64,000 bases of DNA. Source: Exobasidium rhododendri (taxonomy: Eukaryota; Basidiomycota; Exobasidiomycetes; Exobasidiales; Exobasidiaceae). A model generated the notes under the pieces. The model ran no database searches, was not told the DNA's origin, and saw nothing but the letters and a program-made list of their open reading frames with translations. A program made the translations under genes and the position numbers. Numbering within the stretch: position 1 is the first letter of the stretch; every line of letters starts with the position of its first letter. The DNA lies in the NCBI GenBank assembly GCA_026210745.1, contig CP110630.1, positions 2,480,001 through 2,544,000 of the forward strand, written 5' to 3'. Below, piece by piece: positions 29,655-39,800 of this stretch.

Positions 29655-31293
29655 CTACGACTTGTCTGCTTCCAAAGTCGAACCAGATCGGACTGTGCCC
29701 CACCCGACTAATCTCCAATGCTTATCGATTCTCCTCGATAAAGCAATCTTTTCCCCGATTTCTGTGCATGCGGGTGAAGTAAGACGAATCTTTGCCAGGT
29801 CTGCCTTGACTGACATGACTACGCCTCCCGTCGAAGTGGAGCCGATATTGACCATCAAGATCTCCGACTTTGTTAATTTCTGCACCTTTGTCTGCTTCTT
29901 GTCCCCGGTCGCGACACCGAGCAGCCTTCGAAGCAAAAAGTAGTTGATCTCTAACTCTGTGTAAATCTCCGGCAACATGCCTACCTCGCCGAGCACTTGA
30001 CCGACCAATCTGTCGGCTCGACAGAGAGTGGGGTCGATCTTTGTTCCTACACCAATCAAGCCTCCTGGAACGGCAAATTGAAGATCGTTGTGCTCTGCAA
30101 AGAGAGTGGCAATCTTCGAGTAGATTGGCTTACATCGCACTTGGCCCTCCTCTTTTGTGACAATTCCAGGTCGAACTTCAATCTCTTGACCTATTCGCAA
30201 CACCCCACTCAAAATCGAACCGCCTGCGACACCTCCTTTCAGATCGGCTACTTCGGCACCAGGTTTATTGACGTCGAATGATCGAATGACGATCAGCCTT
30301 GGTGTAGAGGTAAAGTCTCTGATGGGTATGGGTACTCGCTTGACTATGTATTCGTTGACCGCATCGATGTTGTACTTGAGTTGCGCAGAGACCGGGACGA
30401 TCGGTGCCCCGTCGGCTACTGTTCCCTTGACAAATTTGATGATGCTGTTCCAGTGTTCTTCTGCAGCGGCCTCTCGAATCAAGTCGACCTTGTTTTGTAG
30501 AATGATTATGTCTTTCAATTTCATGATCTCAACAGCAGCCAAGTGCTCCGATGTTTGGGGTTGAGGACAGGGTTCGTTTCCAGCAATCAAGAGCAGTGCT
30601 GCGTCCATGACTGCTGCTCCGTTTAACATGGTGGCCATCAAAATGTCGTGACCGGGACCTAGAGTGAAGAGTTACTAAGTCAGTCCAGTGACTCAAGAGA
30701 CGTTGACAAGAGCTCGAGATAATGACTCACAATCAACAAAGGACACATGTCTGTGGGGGCACCAGGGGGCCAAAAGAGCGGTCAGAGTGAAGCAATCTTA
30801 GCACAATCACAAGTCCCCGCAACGCACCTTAGAAGCTTCATCCTTGACTCGCATCCTGGGACTTCACAAGGTGGATTATCCTCCTTGTTTGATGGATATG
30901 AGCGATAACATTGAGGTCGAGGGCATTCTTCCCTTTCGCATTTATATATCTAGATCAATTGGCCCTAATGTAAGTGCCATCAACTTTCTCAAGTCTGCAC
31001 AGATTCATCTTGTTGCTCACCTTTGCGTTGGCGTAACCCAATTTGATTGTGATGTTCCTTACCAATTCGTTCTTGAATCGAACAGTCTGAACACCTGAAA
31101 TAGCTTTGACGACAGTCGACTTTCCGTGCGCTACGTGACCAATGGTTCCGATGTTGATTGTTGCTTGCTTCGAAATTACTTCTGGACTTAGAGGATTTAG
31201 TTTGGAAGTATCGATAGAGATGGACTGAATTCCTTCAGCGAGCTTCGACACACTGCCGTTTTCATTGGCGACAGGGGCCTCAGTAGAAGCCAT
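29655..31293 (-). CDS. GCD11: Translation initiation factor eIF2 gamma subunit
   Basis: GTPase core of eIF2, which brings initiator tRNA-Met to the 40S ribosome. Four exons on the minus strand: 31293-31021, 30949-30828, a 20-nt micro-exon 30750-30731, and 30658-29655; phases 0, 2 and 1 fit and the product is 472 residues. G1 is GHVAHGKST, the zinc-knuckle-like Cys pairs are in exon 2 ([14 protein letters not shown] and CEVPGCES), and G3 is VDCPGHD across the micro-exon junction. G4 is QNKVDL. Domains II and III follow to the end, with [17 protein letters not shown] and the [10 protein letters not shown] tail. Start ATG 31293 ([14 protein letters not shown]) is the first Met near the conserved region; upstream codons start with non-ATG. 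Confidence 0.95.
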
Positions 31294-31644
31294 GATGCGC
31301 ACGAGAAAGGTAGCGATGAAGCAAGTCCGATGTGGAAGGCAACGGCAGGATGGTGATGGATGATGACTCGAGGAGAACAATGCCGCCAGCTTCCTTCTCT
31401 TCAGCTTAGGGTTTTTTTTTTCGCCTCTCGTGTGCAGAGGGACGTCAGGCTGAACGCGCGAAAATACGAATTCAATTCTTATGAACAATACAATCAATTC
31501 TCTTACATTACAGATACAGTGATAGTCCCTTCTACAGAGGTGGCTGGTGGGGGGGGGGGGGGGAGAGAGAGGAGAGAGAGACCTTTGGAACCATCATTAT
31601 CATCAGCACTGCGTGCAAAGCCTGAGGAGTGACAAATTGACAGC
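31294..31644. other. Intergenic region, eIF2-gamma upstream and Spc34-like downstream
   Basis: Both flanking genes are on the minus strand. A G run of 13 or more bases followed by GA repeats lies at about 31,549-31,580. No gene is seen. Confidence 0.5.
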
Positions 31645-33395
31645 TCAGGGTATGTGAGCTGGGAAGGAGACGATTCTTTTTCCGACTCTGAACTGTATTC
31701 GTAGGAGTTTCTTGGCCATGAGATTGTACACTGCCTTGTTGGCCAGGGAAGCACTGCTGTCGTCGATGTCGGCAGGCTTCTCTCGGCCCTCTGATGCCTT
31801 TTTCAACGCTTCACATCCTTCACCAGCCCACCAGGCCACTCCCACCGATGTCAGATCGTCGAATGCCATTGCATGGGGTGGTGGTGAAGTAAGTAGAGTG
31901 AACAGCAATCTCGCTGCGATAGCAGTCATAGATGAAGGCGGTCCTGCATTCTCAACTTGTGTGGACGTAGAATTGGTGCTACCAGAGGTTGCCGCTGTGT
32001 CTTGACTTGCATTACTGGAGCTGGCCATGCTAACGTCTCCTTCTCCTACTTTGCTACTTGCCCCTCCTACACTGAGATCTTGAAGGATACGAAGAGTGTC
32101 TCGATAGTTTGCCCCCTCCTGTTCCACAGCGACGTACCGCATCGCATCACCAAACAGAGTCCAGATATTCTCGCAGATTCTTTCTAGCTCGTCCGATGAC
32201 TCTGGTTGAACCAATGCCAGCGTATCATTCAGCGATTCTTCATCTAGTTGCGCATATTCTGCTACGCTCGAAGGATGTTGCAGTGTGGTATCATTTTCGT
32301 CACTTTCATCATGCCCCATTGTCAACTTCAGATCTGTGGCAGACGTCTGCGAGCTAGCTTTCATCTGCGCAGCTTCTGGCCTTTGTGAATAGACGTGAGT
32401 GTTAGATTTGTCCAGCATCTCACTCGAAGACTTCTTGGTGGATATTGTGACTCTAGGTGGTAAGGTGCCGGCACGAGGAGAAGACGAAACAGTGCTTCTT
32501 GTGACTGACGTTCGAGCCTTGCCTCCCAATTGCGATTTTGCTTTCTGCGTTAATTTCCTCTGACGCTGAAGCAGACGTAATGCAACATCAGTCAGCTGCC
32601 TCTTCTGTTCTTCCTCGGACACGACCGAGTGCAGCTCTCTCACCTTCTCCAGTAGATCTTCAGTCGTCTGTTCGATCGCAAAGATTTCCATCTGTTCCCT
32701 CTTGATGCTTTCCTGTAATGTACGAATTTCCTCGTTGGGATTCACGAGAGAATGGGGCTTCTCGGACACTGAAACTACCAACTCTTTCCTCGACTCTGCA
32801 TGCGACAATCTGGCAATCAACGTCTCTATTCGAGATAGACTGACTTCTTGCTGCGACATCTGCCTCTCCAGCTCGCTGTTCTGTTTTAGAAGGGCCTTTA
32901 CATGTTTCCTGGCTCGAGGTGCGTGGTGGCTGAAGTACATGTGTGCTCAATATCAGACATCCTACGGCTTGCTTTTGCCCTCAGCGCCACTCACTAATTA
33001 GCAAGCAATCTTTGAGCAGCCTTCAAGAGTGTTCTCGCATCAAAATGTACCAAACCTTTGGCCTCGGCCTCCAGCACATTCTTGCGAAGGGGGGTAGGTG
33101 GTATGAATTCCCTCGGTTCGGGAAGCCTTGTTGTGACAGCCGAGACTACGTTGTCCTCGCTCCATTCTGCCTCTGCCTTGTTCCCACTACTTGTGCCTGG
33201 TAGAGGAGGATACCAAAACAGGTTGGACTCTACCTGATCCGCGTCTCGAATGTAGTCTAGCACGTCCAGCTTATACGTGTTAAGGACGGCGCAAGTGAAA
33301 GGCCGATAAACGTTCTTACTCGAGGAAGGTGCGCTTGCATGAAGACGTAAGATAGCGTCAAGCGTGGATCCGATTGTCGTCAGGTGTGTCTCCAT
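31645..33395 (-). CDS. Spc34-like DASH/Dam1 complex protein, enlarged
   Basis: Probable subunit of the kinetochore-microtubule DASH ring. Exons on the minus strand are 33395-32995 and 32929-31645, with a 65-nt intron (phase 2, Tyr at the junction), giving 561 residues. The N-terminal 150 residues resemble Spc34: a segment CAVLNTYKLDVLDYIRDADQ followed by ESNLFWYP, and later ARTLLKAAQRLLANY. A coiled coil follows (about residues 150-290: QNSELERQMSQQEVSLSRIE and onward). The C-terminal 250 residues are Ser/Thr-rich, then end in a compact predicted helical part with RIQFRVGKRIVSFPAHIP; known Spc34 proteins are much shorter. It could instead be another coiled-coil kinetochore protein. The longer frame upstream starts with GTG. 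Confidence 0.55.
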
Positions 33396-33576
33396 CTTTT
33401 CGCTTGAGTAGGATAAGTCTGCCCTTGATGACGACGGCAGTTGTGTGCACCGAGCGGGTCCCTCAGTGAGAGCTAAGAGAGGGAGAGAACAACACTCAGG
33501 CACGCGTCCGTCTCTCCCCTCTTGCCGATGTAACTTGATCTGACGGGTTGTACAAATAGACTATTTGGAATAATTA

Positions 33577-35209
33577 ATGGGGGAATCAGGTCGAGGCACC
33601 TTCAAGGTCGGCCAAACTATACATCCGTCGCCTCAAACAATGCCTGCAATTGCTCTCAATGCTCATGCGGGGCTAAACCAGCCTTCTCCGATCAGATCCC
33701 TGAAAGAAAATGGAGAAGTGTCAGCTACACAAGCACAGGAGAGAAGTGAGAAGGGAACACTCATGCTCCGGATCAAGAGAAAGAGAGGCACCGAACCAAT
33801 CAATGCACTTCGAATAGAGACTCTCTTGTCCGAGGGAAACAATTCCGATGAGGTGGAAGGGCATACAAAGCGCAAACAGGACGCCATCCGGGATGACAAG
33901 ACAGAGACAGCAGTCAAAAGGCGTCTTACTGATCGAGGTGAGCTTGCGTTCGTCTGACAGCCCTGTACCGGATCACTGACACTTCATAATACTTTGCAAA
34001 GGTGTCTTTCGCCTAGCAGAGACGGTTTCGGTCTCGTCTTTTGCGGATGCTAAGTCAACACGGCAATTGGAGCAGCGGATCTCGGATCTGAATAATACAG
34101 CCAATCTTGCTCCCACAACATCACCCATTCCACCTACCAAGCATTCCGACTCTAAGGAGATTAAAGACAATACGGACATCTCAAAATCGATTCCTTCCTC
34201 GACAGACTCTTCGAATTTTCGATTCAAGATCATTAAACCAACCACAAAGAACCTCAGTAGACAAGCCCTTTTGAGAGCTCACAAAGGCAAGACCAGCTCG
34301 AGTAGTCTGCAATCCCGATCAGCGCAGGCAAGGCGTGGTAGTCTTGCGAGTAAGGGCTCTTCTGGCTCGCTCCGCAAGGCCTGGGATGCGCGCGGTAGCA
34401 GTCAAAGGAATGCTACATATCCAAGCAAGCTTCGCTTTATCGATGCTGTCATGGAAGAGAGTGGACAGGGAAGAGGTGGTAAAGGGCGAAGAGAGGCAGG
34501 CAAGAGGAGGAGTCGTTCGAAAAGGACAGAAAGCATCCAGAGTGATGATGCTGAAATGGAGCTCCTAGACAGTCGCTTTGCCGACCTCCTAGGTAACTAC
34601 CTACAAGACAACGACCTTCAACCTCCCCGGGATCTGTACAAGTCAACGACAGCGGCGCACAAGCCAGAACTTCAGTCTGATAGCGACTCGGCGGAGTCCG
34701 AAGACGGAGACTACGTATATGATATCTACTATCGAGAGAAGGAGACTATGTGGGGTTCAGGGCCAGGGGGAGCATCTGATGCAGGGCTTCGACCGGCTAA
34801 GGTAGCTGGTCATGAGGACGTTGGAATACTGCCTGGAGTAGAAGCAGGTGAGAAAGCCTCAGCTGAAGCGCAATACGCAAAGGAGCCTATGGCTACTCTT
34901 GTAGGATTTGATAATGAAGATGATCTCATAAATCAAATGGAGGCTGCCAGTCAATCGTTGTCGCAAGAAGGCCTAAATGACAGCTCTGATGACTTCGACG
35001 AGGGAGAAGACGAGGACAGCAATGATGAGGGATTTTATCGAAACGACTATCCTGAGGATGAAGGGCAAGAGGAAGAAGAATTCAATCAAGCTGGCTGGGG
35101 ATGGTCTGGCCCTCGTCGAAGGCGTCAGAAGGCAAGCAGCAGCGATGAAGAAGATGATGATGAAGGAGAAGATGATAGCGGCGAAGATAGCGACGACCTG
35201 CACGCCTGA
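33577..35209 (+). CDS. IWR1: Iwr1-like RNA polymerase II nuclear import adaptor
   Basis: Iwr1 (SLC7A6OS family) binds assembled RNA polymerase II and carries it into the nucleus. Exons are 33577-33937 and 34002-35209, joined in phase 1 over a 64-nt intron; product is 522 residues. The N-terminal RIKRKRGTEPINALRIE is the family's basic signature. The Iwr1 domain is near the C-terminus: DYVYDIYYRE, LVGFDNEDD and DSNDEGFYRNDYPEDEG, ending in acidic repeats. Linkers are charged and look disordered. An in-frame Met at about 33640 is an alternative start. It shares a 181-bp divergent promoter with the Spc34-like gene. Confidence 0.85.
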
Positions 35210-35510
35210 CAATGGCCACACTGCTATGCACATACAACGCGGATTCCCCCCCCCCCTCCCATTCCTTCAACACCACACACATTCAATGTACCATACAGAT
35301 GTGGACTTGCGCTAATGCCCGCTCCTTGCAATGTCCTACCATCGTTGACATCCTGTTCGCTCACATTTGTACTTTAGTGTGTTCCAAGAGTAATTGTCGC
35401 ATTGGCCCGAGCGCGAGCCTTTCAGAAGAAATGTACTTCGCAGTCCTCTACTTTCCTCGGCGAGCGTGCTCACTTCCATTCCTCGATCTCCCTCGATCTT
35501 AGGACCCTCT
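35210..35510. other. Intergenic region, Iwr1 / Tti2-like
   Basis: This is about 300 bp with a C run near 35,247-35,256. The Tti2 frame is open further upstream, but only from a TTG at 35394. No gene is seen. Confidence 0.5.
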
Positions 35511-37265
35511 ATGGAAGATTTGAGGGACTGGAAGGATAGGGTTGAGAACGTATGTCTACGACTCACTCCTCCTCTCCTCTTAGCCTCTTTCGATAGCTGG
35601 TACTATCCTCAAGGGGATTCCGAAGACGATCGCAAGGAAGCGACGTCTCGAATCACAACAGTAAAGCGATGGGTGGATGAGGATGTCCCACTGAACCTCT
35701 TAGAGCTGCTTCGCCTCTTAAATGAAAGCGACCGTCTGGTGAGGGATGAGATAAGCTTGCAAACAAGGAGTTGCATTGTCCTCGCAGCAGCGGTCTACAT
35801 CAGCCCTAGGAAGGTTTCAAATTTTGATGATGGAGACCTCATTGGGCTCTCATCAGACTCGAGAGAGCCATGGATCACTGCTATCAACACCCAGCTTGCT
35901 GCGAGAGTACTGTCACACTCTTTATTAAGCGCTGTCTCGACAGAGTCTCCAAAGATGGTACAACTCGATATCGGCTTGGTGACACACCTTTTAGAATGCT
36001 ACCTGAAGCCTCTCTTCAGCTGTACACCTTCAAGTAGCATAAATGCCTCTACTGGACGAGCAGCCAAAGGATCTTCAAGATTTGTCGACAGCACTGACAT
36101 ATCATCAAGAGCAGCTCTAATGGAAGACGAGATCATCTGGAAGGGTGGAGACGTAGAATCTGCTGCCAAGAAGGATCTCTTTGGGAGTAGAATTGTCTTT
36201 GACGTTGACTGTAAGGCTGGCATTTTGCAGAGAAGGCATCGTGGTCTCGGGTCCTGCAATGTCTTGTACATCTGTTGTTGCAGCATACAAGCTCTAAAGA
36301 TTGGTACCTACAATTCTTGGGAACAATATTGGCCCCTTGTCCTTCCGCCTTTGTTAATTCTACTGGAAGATTCGTCTCCGATCTACCGACTTTTGGGCTC
36401 TCGCATTCTAAATACCACTCTTCTAAGGGCCAAGAACAATACGATGACGACAGGGACCTTATTGCTCCGCAGTGGTGTGGCAACGCTTTTCCGACAGAAT
36501 TTAGAGGCCAGCTTGACATTCATCTCGGCAAAGCTATCAGCACCGCTACTGCAAAGTGCGGCAGAATCATTGATCCTTCTAAGTCAGTGCACTACAGCAG
36601 ACTTGCGAACGAGCCTTTCGCCTTCCTCCCACGTTGTTCAAGATGGGGGCAGAGAGAGATTTTCACAGCTCGGGAAACTGATCGACGAGGGGGTTTTGCG
36701 GGTCTGGGCATACGCTCCTGCATCGTTGTCGTCACTTCAAGAGTCAAGGGAAGCGCCGACTGAAGCCCTACTAGAAGACGACATCGAACTCAGAGAGGCC
36801 ATCGATGTCGTAGATGCATCCATAGTAGTGATCTCTCGTCTGACTCAAGATGACGCATTAGGTATTGGTGTGGCTCGCTATCTGGATGTCGGACTAGAGT
36901 TCCTCACTGCTCAATTGATGGGTCTCGAAAATAAATTGGAACGACGAAAGGACAGCAAGCGAGGAACGGTGTCACTACAACGAGAAGTGTACTCGGCCAA
37001 AGCCATCGAAGCTTTGTTGGTCGTCTGCAAGGCGGCGCCTGGAGTTCGAATATGGTCTTCGCGATGTCTTGATGGAGTTGTTCGTTGCTGGACCCTCTTG
37101 CAAGATCGGCAGATCAACAATCAAATTCGACAACTCTTTGCACACCTTGATGGTATAGTTGCAGCCTTGTCAGAAGCACAGCCAGATCTGATGCAAAAAC
37201 ACTGTCGAACCCTGCTCGATCTGGATGAACACTTCTTTGCGCCTCTTGTAGGGAAAATATTGTAG
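35511..37265 (+). CDS. Tti2-like TTT complex subunit
   Basis: Likely component of the Tel2-Tti1-Tti2 co-chaperone that matures PIKK kinases (TOR, ATM, ATR types). Single exon, 584 residues from ATG 35511 (MEDLRDWKDRVENV). The protein is all-helical by composition. The recognisable part is PPLLILLEDSSPIYRLLGSRIL followed by TLLLRSGVATLFRQNLEASL, which matches the Tti2 pattern of a solvent-facing Asp-rich turn, a GxxLL helix and a following RxGL helix. The end, KHCRTLLDLDEHFFAPLVG, is unremarkable. The call rests on this one region, so treat it as probable. It is convergent with AP-3 sigma, with only 81 bp between stops. Confidence 0.6.
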   Translation: MEDLRDWKDRVENVCLRLTPPLLLASFDSWYYPQGDSEDDRKEATSRITTVKRWVDEDVPLNLLELLRLLNESDRLVRDEISLQTRSCIVLAAAVYISPRKVSNFDDGDLIGLSSDSREPWITAINTQLAARVLSHSLLSAVSTESPKMVQLDIGLVTHLLECYLKPLFSCTPSSSINASTGRAAKGSSRFVDSTDISSRAALMEDEIIWKGGDVESAAKKDLFGSRIVFDVDCKAGILQRRHRGLGSCNVLYICCCSIQALKIGTYNSWEQYWPLVLPPLLILLEDSSPIYRLLGSRILNTTLLRAKNNTMTTGTLLLRSGVATLFRQNLEASLTFISAKLSAPLLQSAAESLILLSQCTTADLRTSLSPSSHVVQDGGRERFSQLGKLIDEGVLRVWAYAPASLSSLQESREAPTEALLEDDIELREAIDVVDASIVVISRLTQDDALGIGVARYLDVGLEFLTAQLMGLENKLERRKDSKRGTVSLQREVYSAKAIEALLVVCKAAPGVRIWSSRCLDGVVRCWTLLQDRQINNQIRQLFAHLDGIVAALSEAQPDLMQKHCRTLLDLDEHFFAPLVGKIL

Positions 37266-37346
37266 ACGATATGACGATCTAATTTCTCTATAATATTACA
37301 GTGCTGATGCGTTTTGTGTATTCTATTGTTCTCCCTTTCTCTCCTC

Positions 37347-38171
37347 CTAACGAGCCAACTTATTTCCAATAGTTCTAGCCCATCCTCCAACGTTTGCTGC
37401 CGCTTCGCTCCAAGGCAATCCACCCAGACTCGTAGGCTGTGTCCAACTTGCGATTCCTCCTTCAAGACCCGATCCTACCCCCGCACCAATAGAAGGGTGA
37501 GCGCCGGTAGAATTGACAGAAGCTTTCCTAGCTCTGCTGATGAGCTGGACAGAAGTCACAATGTCATTGATGTTCGTCTCGAGCACAAGCCCACCTTGAA
37601 TGATCTCGTTGAGGATGGCATGAACCTCATCAAAGTGGAAGATGAGGTCCAGCTCACACACATTCTCAAAACATCGATCTAAAGATTCTACAAAGACCTG
37701 GGGTGTTCGAGATCATTTTCGCCTGTCAGTCTTCTTCAATCCTATTACTTCTTTCTCGCTTTTCCCGAGTGATCTCACCTGTATCAGATCCAATATCCCC
37801 AATTCACTCTCACTTTCATCTACGACAAAGACAAAGTAGAGCGTAGCATAATGCCGATAGATGACTCGCAATTGATCATTTTCACCAACGCTACTCTTGT
37901 CCTTTCCGCTAGATGGTCTAGAAGATGGGTCGAATGCATTGCTACCTACCTCTCGACTTCGATTAGAGGGAGGTGGTAGCAGAGCTCTTAGCTCGGGGGC
38001 ATCCAAAAAATTGCACAATTCCCTGCCATCGTTTTCGACTGTTCTTTTGTGAACCAAGGCAAAGATTCGTTGTATCAAGGCTTGTTGCCGTGAAATGGGT
38101 AGCTGAGAATAGAAGCGAGTCAAGCGAGGTTTGCCATGATTGTTGAATATGAGCGCCGCTCGTATCGCCAT
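37347..38171 (-). CDS. APS3: AP-3 adaptor complex sigma subunit
   Basis: Small subunit of the AP-3 clathrin-type adaptor for Golgi-to-vacuole traffic. Exons on the minus strand are 38171-37779 and 37697-37347 (phase 0, 81-nt intron), giving 247 residues, longer than the usual ~160-190. The longin-type core is plain: AALIFNNHGKPRLTRFY, IYRHYATLYFVFVVDESESE, LDLIQVFVESLDRCFENVCE and LDLIFHFDEVHAILNEIIQGG. The extra length is a Ser/Pro-rich insert of about 40 residues after CNFLDAPELRALL and a Gly-rich C-terminal tail. The sequence fits AP-3 better than AP-1 or AP-2 sigma because of LDLIQVFVE and the tail after the core. Confidence 0.93.
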
Positions 38172-38419
38172 CTTTACAAGAGAACAGGCATTGCAGAGGA
38201 CAAGGGTGAGAGGGAGTATTGCCTACCAAACAATTTCCAAATGAACTAAGTGTACTCCTTCTCAGGCTAAAGCGACAACTCAGTCGAGGCTTGGCGCTCT
38301 GCTCACACTCCTCCCTGCTTGTCACGTGCGTCGAAAAGAGGAGAGATGGAGTTGCATGAGGGTAGAGAGAGAGGTACATGATACATAGGGATACAGACTG
38401 CTAGCGCAACACAATGGCC

Positions 38420-39456
38420 TCAACCTTCGGTCCACCTTCCGACCTCTACTTCACAGACATCATCGAACCAGCTCGCACTGACGCCTGACTTTTCTTCGTT
38501 CAGAAAAGCGAGTTTCTGCCATTCTTCCAGCACTCTCTCGCGTGTTCTCGCCCTCAACTTCCTGACTTCCTTGCCTCGATCATCATCATCCTCGTCATCC
38601 TCGCTTGACTCCTCTTCCTCGTCTTTCTTCTTCGTCGTCAAGGTTCTTCCTTCCTTTTTGTTGGCATTCAGCCCTGGAGCACAAGTATCTTGCAAGAGAT
38701 GCCTATTCAGGCAGTGTAGATGCTCTGTTTGCAGCACGTAGCGAGAGGTCAAAAGCTGTAAAGTGTCGACTAGCAGAGCGGGAGGAGGGGAGAAAACTGA
38801 TAAGCTTTGCGATCAACGAGTCAACACAACCTGAGAAGCGTCTCACCAAACCTCCCCATGCTCCAAGTCACCCACAGCCCCTCCTCAAAGGCAAACTCGG
38901 GCCCTCTTGCTCTTGTGGCCTCTACAAGCAGAATCTCCGCGGCTTCACTCAAACTTTCTAGCTTGCTGACTGCCTTGCCTATCTTCAGCATGTCTTCCAT
39001 CAAGTTCTCTGTTTCTGCTTGCAAGCCTTTCAGGAGCATAGCCATCTCGTCCATTCTTCTCGCCTCTACTTCATCCTTGTTCAGATGTAGAACGCTCGGC
39101 AAGTCGCTGCCTTCTTCTTCTTTCTCTCTTCGTTTAGCCAAGACTTCATCAAGAGAAGCGGAGAGACCAGCTATGGCTGCTATTGTCTTAGCACCTTCAC
39201 AGCTCGTGATGTCCTCCCACTTCTCCGTTGCACGGCTATGATCCAGAAGAAGATTTCGCATCTTACGATGAAATGTAGTCTCTTCTTGACGTGGTAGAAT
39301 GCCAGTCCCGTCAAAAGAGCGCTCCTTTGATGGCGTTGTCACATTGGAAGAGGAGGAAGCTATTCGTCTTTTCGACGATGAAGCAGGTGTCGCGTTCTGT
39401 GGAGACTGATTTGTAGGTGGTGAAAAGGGTAGATTTCGAGGCGGAAGCGTAGGCAT
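38420..39456 (-). CDS. Conserved fungal coiled-coil protein, function unknown
   Basis: Exons on the minus strand are 39456-38847 and 38769-38420, joined in phase 1, giving 319 residues. I do not recognise a named function. Visible are a disordered Ser/Pro N-terminus, a helical segment FHRKMRNLLLDHSRATEKWE, a long helix with Glu/Arg pairs, and EEGLWVTWSMGRF at the exon junction. A Lys/Glu/Asp-rich acidic part (EEEESSEDDEDDDD) leads to the end, DDVCEVEVGRW. I have seen the pattern of a late W plus C-x-V-E-V-x-R-W in other fungal hypothetical proteins. ATG 39456 is used because the longer frame starts at TTG. An alternative acceptor at a later AG would shorten exon 2. Confidence 0.6.
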
Positions 39457-39800
39457 GACCAAGCCCCTGCGACTCAGGAAGAAGGGAGATGGAGTTGGAA
39501 TTTTCCTGTAGTAGGAAAGGTGACTTTCCCAGGTCGGAATGGTTCATCTCTAAAAAATGGCGCACGTACCCAGCACTTTGAGTGCCACGGCTAAAATCAG
39601 AAGTCAGATTGTGTGTAGATATTTGCCTCGGGCCAAGTGTCGATAATCGGATTGCTTTGCCTATCAAATTTCTTCCCTCACGAAAGCACTAACGGTAGTA
39701 TAAAACGCTCCCATCGTCGCTCTTTATCTTCTTGCCGCTCCTCCATATCTCCCTGTAAACTCCCTCCAATCTTGCCCTTCCTCTACTGACGACGAACAAC
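39457..39800. promoter_or_regulatory. Divergent promoter region
   Basis: This is about 340 bp between the unknown minus-strand gene and the GMC oxidoreductase. A TATA-like AGTATAAAA lies at about 39,695-39,703, oriented toward the oxidoreductase. Confidence 0.45.
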
